Below, in pieces: positions 35,901 to 43,741 of a stretch of 64,000 nt of DNA. Position numbers and translations under genes: made by a program. Below the pieces are notes generated by a model that had not been told where the DNA came from, searched no databases, and saw nothing but the letters and a program-made list of their open reading frames with translations. Numbering within the stretch: the first letter of the stretch is position 1; every line of letters starts with the position of its first letter. Source of the stretch: a bacterium (GTDB lineage: Bacteria; Acidobacteriota; Polarisedimenticolia; Polarisedimenticolales; Polarisedimenticolaceae); assembly GCA_024226515.1 (NCBI GenBank), contig JAAELQ010000046.1, positions 33,246-97,245 on the forward strand, in the 5' to 3' direction.

Positions 35901-38216
35901 CTAGAACGCGTCCGTTGTGGTGGGGGTCGCAAGGTGATTCTCGTGCGTGGCCGTGTCCGGGTCGATCTCGTTGCCGGAGTTCGCTTCCTGTGCATCCACC
36001 GTGGCGATCGCCGCCAGGTACAGCACGTCCTTCGAGCTGCAACCGTGCTGCAGAATGTGCACCGGCTTACGCATGCCGGTCAGCAGCGGCCCCACCGCCT
36101 CGGCGCCGCCGAGAGCCTGCAGCAGCTTGGAGCCGGTGTTCGCCGACTGCAGGTCGGGGAAGATCAGCACGTTGGCCGGTCCCTCGAGCGGGCTGAACGG
36201 GAAGACCTTGTCGCGCAGCTTCGGCGACAGGGCCGTGTCGACCTGCATCTCGCCGTCGATCATGATGTCGGGCCGCCTGCGGCGCACGATCTCGGTCGCC
36301 GCGCGGACCTTCTCCGTCCGCGGATCGCGCACGCTGCCGTAGTTGGAGAACGACAGCATCGCCACGCGGGCCTCCGCGTGGAACCGGCGCGCGACGTCCG
36401 CAGTCGAGATGGCGATCTCGGCCAGCGCCTCTGCGTCGGGATCGATGTTGACCGTGGTGTCGGCGAGGAAATACACGCGGTCCTTGATCACCATCATGTG
36501 GACCGAGTGCGCTCGCGTCTCCTCCGTGCCGATGATCTGCATCATCGGGCGTAACGCGTCCGGGTAGTGTTGCTCGATCCCGCCGACCAGGGCGTCGGCG
36601 TCACCGTCGTGCACCATCAGCGCGCCGAACACGGTGGGATCCCCGACCGCCTGGTCCGCGTCGAAGCGGGTCACGCCCTTGCGAGCGCGCATACGGTGGT
36701 ACTTGATCGCGTACGACTCGCGCCGGCCCGAGGTCGACGGGTCGAGGATCCGCACGTGCCGCAGGTGCAGGTCCAGCTCGTCGATCTTCCGTCGGATCGT
36801 CGTCTCGTCGCCCAGCAGGATGGGTCGCGCGAAGCCCTCGTCGAGCATCGCCTGGGCGGCGCGCAGCACGCGGGAGTTCTCACCGTCGGTCAGTACGATG
36901 CGCTTCGGGGAGCGCTTGGCGCGGTTGATCATCAGCCGCATGACTTCGCGAGACTTGCCCAGTCGGCGCTCGAGCGAGTCGCGGTACTCGTCGATGTCGA
37001 CCTGGCGGCGAGCCACTCCCGTGCGCATGGCCGCCTCGGCCACGGCGGGGGAGACGCGCAGCAGCACGCGTCGGTCGAAGGGCTTCGGGATCAGGTAGTC
37101 CGGACCGAAGTGCAGCCGGTTCAGGCCGTAGGCGCTCATCACCGAGTCCGGCACGTCCTCCCGAGCCAGCTCGGCCAGGGCGCGTGTCGCGGCCAGCTTC
37201 ATCTCGAGGTTGATTGCGGTGGCCCGCACGTCGAGCGCGCCGCGGAAGATGAACGGAAACCCCAGCACGTTGTTGACCTGATTCGGGTAGTCCGAGCGTC
37301 CCGTGGCGACGATGGCGTCATCGCGTGCCGCGCGCGCCTCGTCGTAGCCGATCTCGGGCGTCGGGTTGGCCATCGCCAGGATGATCGGACGCTCGGCCAT
37401 CGAGCGCACCGCCTCGGCGTCGAGCGTGTTGGCCACCGAACAGCCGACGAACACGTCGGCTCCGACGAGGGCTTCGCGCAGCGTCCGCCGGTCCGTCTGC
37501 ACCGCGAGGCGCCGCTTGAACTCGTTCACGTCGTCGCGGCCGTCGTGGATCACGCCGCGGCTGTCGCAGGCGATCAGATTCTCGGGTCGGACGCCCAGCT
37601 CCAGGTAGTACATCGCGCAGGCGATGCCGGAGGCGCCGGCCCCGTTGAACACGACGCGTACGTCCTCGATCTTCTTGTCCACCAGCTCCAGCGCGTTGAG
37701 CAGCGCCGCGCCCGAGATGATCGCCGTACCGTGCTGGTCGTCGTGGAACACCGGGATCGACAGCCGCCGCTTCAACTCCTCCTCGATGTAGAAGCACTCC
37801 GGTGCCTTGATGTCCTCGAGGTTGATGCCGCCGAACGTCGGCTCGAGCATCTCGACGGTGCGGATGATCTCGTCGGGGTCGGTCGAGTTCAGCTCGAGAT
37901 CGAAGACGTCGATGTCGGCAAACCGCTTGAACAGGACGCCCTTGCCCTCCATCACCGGCTTGCCGGCCAGGGCGCCGATGTTGCCCAGCCCCAGCACCGC
38001 CGTGCCGTTGGACACCACGGCGACGAGATTGCCGCGGCTGGTGTAGGCGAAGGCGCTCTCGGGTTCGTCGCGGATGCGCAGGCAGGGCGCCGCGACGCCG
38101 GGCGTGTAGGCCAACGACAGGTCACGCTGCGTGATGCACGGCTTGGTCGGTACGACCTCGACCTTTCCGTGTCGTCCCTCGGAGTGATAGTCCAGCGCGT
38201 CTTTGTCTCGGATCAT
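35901..38216 (-). CDS. maeB: NADP-dependent malic enzyme with phosphotransacetylase-like domain
   Basis: The protein has 771 residues, the standard MaeB architecture. An N-terminal malic-enzyme domain (1-425) shows '[13 protein letters not shown]', the metal-binding '[10 protein letters not shown]' and '[11 protein letters not shown]'. A C-terminal phosphotransacetylase-like domain (430-765) shows '[17 protein letters not shown]' and '[17 protein letters not shown]'. It decarboxylates malate to pyruvate and makes NADPH; in characterised MaeB the second domain senses acetyl-CoA allosterically rather than catalysing. As first gene of the acs operon it would draw carbon from malate while cells grow on acetate or similar acids. 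GGGAGG lies 8 bases before the ATG. Confidence 0.96.
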   Translation of the reverse strand: MIRDKDALDYHSEGRHGKVEVVPTKPCITQRDLSLAYTPGVAAPCLRIRDEPESAFAYTSRGNLVAVVSNGTAVLGLGNIGALAGKPVMEGKGVLFKRFADIDVFDLELNSTDPDEIIRTVEMLEPTFGGINLEDIKAPECFYIEEELKRRLSIPVFHDDQHGTAIISGAALLNALELVDKKIEDVRVVFNGAGASGIACAMYYLELGVRPENLIACDSRGVIHDGRDDVNEFKRRLAVQTDRRTLREALVGADVFVGCSVANTLDAEAVRSMAERPIILAMANPTPEIGYDEARAARDDAIVATGRSDYPNQVNNVLGFPFIFRGALDVRATAINLEMKLAATRALAELAREDVPDSVMSAYGLNRLHFGPDYLIPKPFDRRVLLRVSPAVAEAAMRTGVARRQVDIDEYRDSLERRLGKSREVMRLMINRAKRSPKRIVLTDGENSRVLRAAQAMLDEGFARPILLGDETTIRRKIDELDLHLRHVRILDPSTSGRRESYAIKYHRMRARKGVTRFDADQAVGDPTVFGALMVHDGDADALVGGIEQHYPDALRPMMQIIGTEETRAHSVHMMVIKDRVYFLADTTVNIDPDAEALAEIAISTADVARRFHAEARVAMLSFSNYGSVRDPRTEKVRAATEIVRRRRPDIMIDGEMQVDTALSPKLRDKVFPFSPLEGPANVLIFPDLQSANTGSKLLQALGGAEAVGPLLTGMRKPVHILQHGCSSKDVLYLAAIATVDAQEANSGNEIDPDTATHENHLATPTTTDAF

Positions 38217-38370
38217 GGCTCACGCCTCCCTTTCGAGGTCGAACCGCGAATGCGTGTTCTGAGTAACCGGATCGGACGCCGAAAGCCCGGTTGAGCTCCT
38301 CTTAGCAAAGTATTTTGTCAACTTGGTCGCGATGGCTACAGAGCCTGGACGGGAGCCGCCCGGTCCCTTT

Positions 38371-38399
38371 TTGTCCTTGACTATCGGCGCGCGTATACT
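38371..38399 (+). promoter_or_regulatory. Sigma-70-type promoter upstream of the outer-membrane/MscS pair
   Basis: TTGTCC (38371-38376) and TATACT (38394-38399) are separated by 17 bases. The predicted start near 38406 gives a leader of about 32 bases containing the ribosome site GAGGATG before the ATG at 38438. Confidence 0.65.
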
Positions 38400-38437
38400 G
38401 CGCCCCTCTCCTGGTCCGAAAGCACGAGGATGACTCG

Positions 38438-39214
38438 ATGAGATGCTTGTTCCGCAGGTCCTCGCCGGCGCTGATCGGCATCGTTCTTTTCGCTCTGGCG
38501 GCGCATTCGACGGCCCGCGCCGAGGGTTGGAAGTGGGAGCTCGTTCCGTACCTCTGGGCCAGCGACGTGCGGCTCGACGTGGCGCTCGACAGGGTGGACG
38601 TGGCCCCGGTCGAGGTCGGCTTCGGCGACCTCGTGGAGAAGCTGGATCTGGGCGCGCTCGTGCATTTCGAGGGCAGCAAGGGGAAATACGGCTTCTTCGT
38701 CGACGCGAGCTACTTCGAGCTGTCCGACGACCAGACGATCGCCGGTAGACCCGCGATCGAGGACGGGACGACGGTGGATACGGCGCTGGAGCAGTTGATG
38801 CTGGAGCTCGGAGGGAAGTACCGCCTGCCGTGGGACGCGCGCGCGCTCGATCTGCTGTTCGGCGTCCGCCTGTTCGACGTGTCGGTCGAGATCGACCTCG
38901 ACCCTCCGCTCGCGCCGGATGCGAGCGTGGACAGGGACCGGAGCCTCGTCGACGCGTTCGTCGGCCTGCGTTACGGGGCGCAGTTCGCCGACCGCTGGAG
39001 CTGGAGCGTTCGCGCCGACGCGGGCACCGGCGACACCGATCTGAGCTGGCACGCGGCGGCGAACGTCGGCGTGGCGCTCGGCGAGAAACGCAAGAACTCG
39101 CTGCATGTGGGCTACCGCCACATCCAGTTCGAGGCCGAAGACGACGGACCCGGAATCACCGAGACGGAGCTGTCGTATTCCGGGCTGATGCTGGGCTATC
39201 GTTTCGTGTTCTGA
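38438..39214 (+). CDS. Outer-membrane beta-barrel protein
   Basis: The protein has 258 residues with a signal peptide cleaved near 'HSTARAEGWKWE'. The mature part alternates hydrophobic and polar residues as amphipathic strands, starts with 'WELVPYLWASDVRLDV' (a pattern seen in a widespread family of small outer-membrane proteins) and ends in the aromatic C-terminus 'LMLGYRFVF', as the barrel-assembly signal requires. Function unknown; no enzymatic or receptor motif is seen. It is followed 12 bases later by a mechanosensitive-channel gene on the same strand, and the two share the promoter at 38371. Confidence 0.8.
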   Translation: MRCLFRRSSPALIGIVLFALAAHSTARAEGWKWELVPYLWASDVRLDVALDRVDVAPVEVGFGDLVEKLDLGALVHFEGSKGKYGFFVDASYFELSDDQTIAGRPAIEDGTTVDTALEQLMLELGGKYRLPWDARALDLLFGVRLFDVSVEIDLDPPLAPDASVDRDRSLVDAFVGLRYGAQFADRWSWSVRADAGTGDTDLSWHAAANVGVALGEKRKNSLHVGYRHIQFEAEDDGPGITETELSYSGLMLGYRFVF

Positions 39215-39226
39215 GCAGGAGTCACC

Positions 39227-40282
39227 GTGGAGACGATCTTCGGTCTGGTTCCATCGGCGGTCACGATCGTGTTGATCGCCGCGGTGCTGTACATCGCGAA
39301 CCGCGTCCTGGACCGCCAGACGCGAGGACTGTCCGGCCACCGCTTTCGTGCGCAGCTGATCATGGTCGGGCTCTTCGCGGTCGGGCTGCTGATCATCATC
39401 CTCGTGATTCCGATCGGTGACGCGCGGCGCAGCCAGTTGCTGAGCCTGATCGGCATCGTGCTCAGTGCGGGCATCGCGCTGTCGTCGACGACGGTGCTGG
39501 GCAACGTGATGGCCGGCGTGATGCTGGGCGCTATCCGCAACGTGCGGATCGGCGACTTCATCCACGCGGGCGACCACTTCGGCCGGGTGACCGAGCGTGG
39601 CCTGTTTCATACGGAGATCCAGACCGAGGAGCGGCGGCTGACGACGCTGCCGAACCTGTTCCTGGTGACGCATCCCGTCAACCGCGTACGGGCCTCGGGC
39701 ACGATCGTCTCGGCCCACGTGTCGCTGGGCTACGACGTCTCGCGCGTGAAGATCGAGAAGGGGCTGCTCGAGGCGGCGGAGAAGGCGGGCCTGTCCGACC
39801 CGTTCGTCCAGGTGCGAGATCTCGGTGACTTCTCGGTAACCTACCGCGTGGCCGGCATGTTGACCGAGGTGAAGCGCATTCTCACCGTACGCTCGGAGCT
39901 GCGTTGCCAGGTGTTGGATCGCTTGCACACCGATCAGATCGAGATCGTGTCGCCCAACTTCATGAATCAGCGTGTCCTGCCCAAGGGGCAGACGTTCATC
40001 CCCAGAAGACGAGCGAAGGTGGACGTTGCGGTCGAGCAGAAGGGTGCGATCGAGGACGTCGTCTTCGACAAGGCCGAGGAGGCCGTCTCGATCGAGGCCA
40101 TGAAGGAGTCGGAAGCCGAACTGGCGAAGCAGATCGCCGAGCTCGAGAGCAAGCTCAAGGAGGCCGAGGACGGCCCCGGAAAAGAGACGCTCGAGCGCAC
40201 GCTGAAGACCCACCAGGCACGCCGGGAAAGCCTGGTACGCAGGATCGAGCACCGCCGGGCGAGCGTCAAGGACTCGGAGTAG
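39227..40282 (+). CDS. MscS-family mechanosensitive channel with C-terminal coiled coil
   Basis: The protein has 351 residues with a GTG start and GCAGGAG upstream. Three transmembrane segments (about 5-25, 45-65, 75-100) lead into the MscS pore helix 'LSSTTVLGNVMAGVMLGAI' and the soluble beta domain ('VRIGDFIHAGDHFGRVTERGLFHTEIQTE', 'TLPNLFLVTHPV'). The last 60-70 residues are highly charged with heptad-like Leu/Ile spacing ('EAELAKQIAELESKLKEAE'), predicting a coiled coil beyond the normal MscS end. Family members release solutes under membrane tension. It is the second gene after the outer-membrane barrel. Confidence 0.9.
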   Translation: METIFGLVPSAVTIVLIAAVLYIANRVLDRQTRGLSGHRFRAQLIMVGLFAVGLLIIILVIPIGDARRSQLLSLIGIVLSAGIALSSTTVLGNVMAGVMLGAIRNVRIGDFIHAGDHFGRVTERGLFHTEIQTEERRLTTLPNLFLVTHPVNRVRASGTIVSAHVSLGYDVSRVKIEKGLLEAAEKAGLSDPFVQVRDLGDFSVTYRVAGMLTEVKRILTVRSELRCQVLDRLHTDQIEIVSPNFMNQRVLPKGQTFIPRRRAKVDVAVEQKGAIEDVVFDKAEEAVSIEAMKESEAELAKQIAELESKLKEAEDGPGKETLERTLKTHQARRESLVRRIEHRRASVKDSE

Positions 40283-40376
40283 CTCGCAAGCGACCGCTCC
40301 GCGCCACAATGCGAGTTGCATGTCCGCCAACCCTCGGGTTAGCGTCGAGATACGATCAGCAAGGAGGACCGGGCAC

Positions 40377-41750
40377 GTGGGCACCATCATCGAACCGTTT
40401 CGCATCAAAGCCGTCGAGCCACTGAAACTGACGACCCGGGAAGAGCGCCGCGAGGTCCTGGCGCGCGCACACTGGAATCTGTTCCGCGTCCCCGCGGAAG
40501 AGATCCTGATCGACCTGCTGACCGATTCCGGTACCGGCGCCATGTCCGCCGAGCAGTGGGCCGCGGTGATGCGCGGCGACGAATCCTACGCCGGCTCGCG
40601 TTCGTGGTTCCGCTTCCGCGATCGGATCCGCGAGCTGACCGGCTTGGCCCACGTCGTCCCCACGCACCAGGGGCGCGCGGCGGAGAGAATCCTGTTCGCC
40701 TGCATGGGCGTCAAGGGTCGCACGGTCATCAGCAACACGCACTTCGACACGACGCGGGCCAACGTCGAGCGACTGGGCGGCACCGCGGTGGACCTTCCCG
40801 TGCCCGAGGCGTTGCAGCCGGCGAACGAGTTTCCGTTCAAGGGCAACATCGATCTCGCGGCCCTGGAGCAGCGACTGTCGGCAGCCGGCGCCGACATCGC
40901 GTGTGTGATCGTCACGGTGACCAACAACTCCGGAGGCGGCCAGCCGGCGTCGATGGCCAACCTGCGCGCGGCCGGCGAGCTGACGCGCGCGCACGGCGTA
41001 CCGTTCTACCTCGACGCCTGCCGCTTCGCGGAGAACGCCTACTTCATCAAGCTGCTCGAGGAGGGCTACGCCGACCGTAGCGTGGAGTCGATCGCGCGCG
41101 AGCTGTTCTCGCTGGCCGACGGCGCGACGTTCAGCGCCAAGAAGGACGGGCTGGCCAACATCGGCGGCTTCCTGGCCTCCAACGACGACCGTCTGGCGCG
41201 CCAGGAGGTCGAGCTGTTGATCCTGACCGAGGGCTTCCCGACCTACGGCGGCCTGGCCGGACGCGACCTGGAGGCGATCGCCGTCGGGCTGAACGAGGTC
41301 GTCGACGAGAACTACCTGAAGTACCGCCTGGCCTCCACGCGCTACCTGGGGCGGCAGCTCGTGCAGGCGGGGATGCCGATCGTCCAACCTCCGGGAGGCC
41401 ACGCGATCTACATCGACGCGGGCACGTTCCTCGATCACATCCCGCCGCAGGAGTTCCCGGGGCATTCGCTGGCCTGCGCGCTGTACGAGGAGGGCGGCGT
41501 GCGCGGCTGCGAGATCGGGACGCTGATGTTCGGCGGCGAGGATCCGGTCACGCACCACGAGCGCATCGCGCCGCTGGAGCTGCTGCGGCTCGCCATCCCA
41601 CGACGCGTCTACACCAAGAGCCACATCGACTACGTGGGCGAGGTCGCGGCGCGGGTCGCCGAGCGGCGCGCGTCGCTGCGTGGCCTGCGCATCGTGGAAG
41701 AGCCTGCGCAGCTGCGACACTTCAGCGCCAAGCTCGAGCCGCTGAACTGA
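40377..41750 (+). CDS. tnaA: Tryptophanase family beta-eliminating lyase (probable tryptophanase)
   Basis: The protein has 457 residues from the GTG at 40377; AGGAGG lies 9 bases upstream, better than the ATG at 40320. It is a PLP enzyme of the tryptophanase/tyrosine phenol-lyase family. The PLP lysine is probably K256 in 'FSAKKDGLANIGGFL', and 'EGFPTYGGLAGRD' and 'LAIPRRVYTKSH' are family blocks. At the position where tyrosine phenol-lyase has the phenol-contacting Arg ('ERG'), this protein has Ile ('CEIGTL'), as tryptophanase does. Predicted reaction: L-tryptophan to indole, pyruvate and ammonia. I see no tnaC-like leader peptide. The next gene, a porin, starts inside its stop codon (TGATG). 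Confidence 0.85.
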   Translation: MGTIIEPFRIKAVEPLKLTTREERREVLARAHWNLFRVPAEEILIDLLTDSGTGAMSAEQWAAVMRGDESYAGSRSWFRFRDRIRELTGLAHVVPTHQGRAAERILFACMGVKGRTVISNTHFDTTRANVERLGGTAVDLPVPEALQPANEFPFKGNIDLAALEQRLSAAGADIACVIVTVTNNSGGGQPASMANLRAAGELTRAHGVPFYLDACRFAENAYFIKLLEEGYADRSVESIARELFSLADGATFSAKKDGLANIGGFLASNDDRLARQEVELLILTEGFPTYGGLAGRDLEAIAVGLNEVVDENYLKYRLASTRYLGRQLVQAGMPIVQPPGGHAIYIDAGTFLDHIPPQEFPGHSLACALYEEGGVRGCEIGTLMFGGEDPVTHHERIAPLELLRLAIPRRVYTKSHIDYVGEVAARVAERRASLRGLRIVEEPAQLRHFSAKLEPLN

Positions 41751-42925
41751 TGGGCGGGCACCTCGGCGTCCGATTCCTCGCGGCACTTGCAGTGCTGGGA
41801 TCGCTTTGCCTCTGCGCGCCGGGCTCCGACGCCGCGTTGCTGAAGAAGGACGGCCTCGAGCTGTTCGCGGACTTCCGGCTGCGCGCCGAGGCGGACTGGG
41901 ATTCGCAGAGCGCCGCCGGGGTCGAGCGGGACGACCGCACTCGCATCCGCATCCGGGCGCGCGTCGGCCTGAACTACGAGGCCGGCGACCACGTGTCGTT
42001 CGGCGTGCGTTTGCGCACGGGGTCGGATCTCAGCCAGCAGTCTCCGCACATCACGATCCTCGACCTCGACGACAACGACACCGGCGATGCACAGATCAAC
42101 TTCGACAAGTGGTTCGTCAAGGCGCGGCGCCACTCGCTGTGGGGCTCGGTCGGCCGCGACGGTCTTCCGTTCTGGAGGCAGAACGAGCTGCTGTGGGACG
42201 ACGACGTGACACCGGCAGGGATCGCCGGGGGGCTCGACACGCGCTTCGCCGAGGAGAGCTGCCTGGCCGTCAACCTGGGCTACTTCTCTCTTCCGGTCGG
42301 CATGCAGCAGTTCTCCGGCAATCTGGCCGCGGCGCAGGTGGTCTATTCGTTCGAACCGACCCGGGGCGGCGCGACGGTCGCCGTCGGGCACCTGGCATTC
42401 GACTCGGATCCCGCCGACGCCGACGCGGCCACGCTGCTGAACGGAAACGGACTGCGGGACTATGCCGTCTGGGTCGCGAGCGTTCGGGGGCGGGTGAAGA
42501 TCGGGAGCCGCCCGCTCAAGCTCGGCGTCGACCTGTTTCACAACGCCGAGGACTACGCCTCCGTCGACCCGGGACTGCCGCCGGACGACGCCGAGCAGAT
42601 CACGTTCGACAACCGGGACGAGACCGACGGCTTCGTCGCGTCGCTGACGTACGGCGACGCGAAGGAGAAGGGGCGCTGGCTGGCGGCGTACTATTACGCC
42701 CGCGTCGAGACGCTGGCCGTCAACGCCTCCTATGCCCAGGACGACTGGGTGCGCTGGGGCTCGGCGGTGGAGACGCGGGGCAGCGACATGCGGGGCCACG
42801 AGCTGCGCTTCGTGTATGCGCTGGGGGCGAAGTCCAACGTCGTCGCGCGGTTATACCTGGTCGAGGCGATCACCACCGCAGAGGACGGCAACCGCTTCCG
42901 CGTCGACTACAACCGCAGATTCTGA
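41750..42925 (+). CDS. Putative outer-membrane porin coupled to tryptophanase
   Basis: The protein has 391 residues with a signal peptide ('FLAALAVLGSLCLCAPGSDAALLKK'). The mature protein opens with 'LELFADFRLRAEADWD', common in bacterial porins of the alginate-export and Porin_5 kind. It continues as alternating strands and ends 'RFRVDYNRRF', with the terminal Phe expected of a barrel. The ATG overlaps the tryptophanase stop codon, so translation of the two is coupled. It presumably admits the amino acid or related small molecules used by the enzyme (inference). The family is assigned by general appearance only. Confidence 0.78.
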   Translation: MGGHLGVRFLAALAVLGSLCLCAPGSDAALLKKDGLELFADFRLRAEADWDSQSAAGVERDDRTRIRIRARVGLNYEAGDHVSFGVRLRTGSDLSQQSPHITILDLDDNDTGDAQINFDKWFVKARRHSLWGSVGRDGLPFWRQNELLWDDDVTPAGIAGGLDTRFAEESCLAVNLGYFSLPVGMQQFSGNLAAAQVVYSFEPTRGGATVAVGHLAFDSDPADADAATLLNGNGLRDYAVWVASVRGRVKIGSRPLKLGVDLFHNAEDYASVDPGLPPDDAEQITFDNRDETDGFVASLTYGDAKEKGRWLAAYYYARVETLAVNASYAQDDWVRWGSAVETRGSDMRGHELRFVYALGAKSNVVARLYLVEAITTAEDGNRFRVDYNRRF

Positions 42926-42967
42926 TCCCGCGGGCAGGCCCGGTTTCGCGGCCCACGGGCGAGTGGT

Positions 42968-42996
42968 TTGCAGGAACCCGGCCCGTTTTCTATCCT
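42968..42996 (+). promoter_or_regulatory. Sigma-70-type promoter of the OmpA-like lipoprotein gene
   Basis: TTGCAG (42968-42973) and TATCCT (42991-42996) are separated by 17 bases, 58 bases before the ATG at 43054. GAGGAG lies just before that ATG. Confidence 0.5.
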
Positions 42997-43053
42997 CCGC
43001 GATGCCCCCGCGACACCGGCGGCGTGGCCTTACCGAATATCGAGGAGTGAATC

Positions 43054-43725
43054 ATGCGAACTCGCCGCTTCTACTGCATCGTTTGTGTATTCCTGATCCT
43101 GGCGCTTCTGGGCGGCTGTGCCGCGCGATCGACCTCGACGGACGGTCCCGATCGTGCGACCAAACGCGACAAGACCAAGAAGGGCGCTGCCATCGGTGCC
43201 GCCTCCGGGGCCGTGCTCGGAGCCCTGATCGGCGAGGGCGAGCTGGACGAGGTGCTGGCCAGCGCTGCCATCGGCGCGGGCATCGGCGCCGGAGTCGGCG
43301 CCTACATGGACAAGCAGGAAGAGCGTTTCGGGCGCATCCCGGGCACGACCGTCGAGCGCGTCAGCGACGACATGCTGCTGGTCCATTTCGAGTCGGACAT
43401 CCTGTTCGAGGTCAACTCCGCGGAGCTTCAGGCCGCGTCGCGTGCCGCCCTGGAGCAGGCGGTGGGCGTGTTCAACGAGTTCCCCAAGACGGCGATCATC
43501 GCCCAGGGACACACCGATTCCACCGGAGGCGAGGCTCACAATCAGGAGCTCTCCGAGCGCCGCGCCAAGTCGGTGATGAACGACCTCATCGCCCGGGGCG
43601 TCGACGCGGGCCGGCTGCTCGCGGCGGGCTACGGAGAGTCCCACCCGGTGGCCTCCAACGATTCGTCGGACGGGCGACGCCTCAATCGACGGGTCGACTT
43701 GCTGCTGAAGGCCAAGGCGCGTTGA
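43054..43725 (+). CDS. OmpA-family lipoprotein with glycine-zipper segment
   Basis: The protein has 223 residues. The lipobox 'LLGGC' at about residues 18-22 marks it for lipid attachment. A glycine-zipper region (about 45-90, 'GAAIGAASGAVLGALIG', 'AAIGAGIGAGVGAYM') probably inserts in or lies against the membrane. The C-terminal OmpA domain (about 105-220) includes 'GHTDSTGGEAHNQELSERRAKSV' and 'NRRVDLLL', the residues that bind diaminopimelate in peptidoglycan. It should tether the outer membrane to the cell wall. It converges on the TonB receptor gene with 16 bases between stops. Confidence 0.92.
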   Translation: MRTRRFYCIVCVFLILALLGGCAARSTSTDGPDRATKRDKTKKGAAIGAASGAVLGALIGEGELDEVLASAAIGAGIGAGVGAYMDKQEERFGRIPGTTVERVSDDMLLVHFESDILFEVNSAELQAASRAALEQAVGVFNEFPKTAIIAQGHTDSTGGEAHNQELSERRAKSVMNDLIARGVDAGRLLAAGYGESHPVASNDSSDGRRLNRRVDLLLKAKAR

Positions 43726-43741
43726 GCCACAACGGCGTCGT

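Noticed and set aside
38316..38321. Perfect TTGACA (reverse strand) upstream of maeB as a promoter
   Set aside because: No acceptable -10 hexamer at 16-19 bases; left uncalled although maeB must have a promoter in this region.
40377..41750. Tyrosine phenol-lyase instead of tryptophanase
   Set aside because: The position of the diagnostic phenol-binding Arg is Ile, as in tryptophanase; some other segments do resemble the tyrosine enzyme, so assay is decisive.
43720..43734. CGTTG-N5-CAACG hairpin between the convergent OmpA-like and TonB receptor genes as a bidirectional terminator
   Set aside because: Five base pairs, no T-run on either side, and it overlaps the stop codon.
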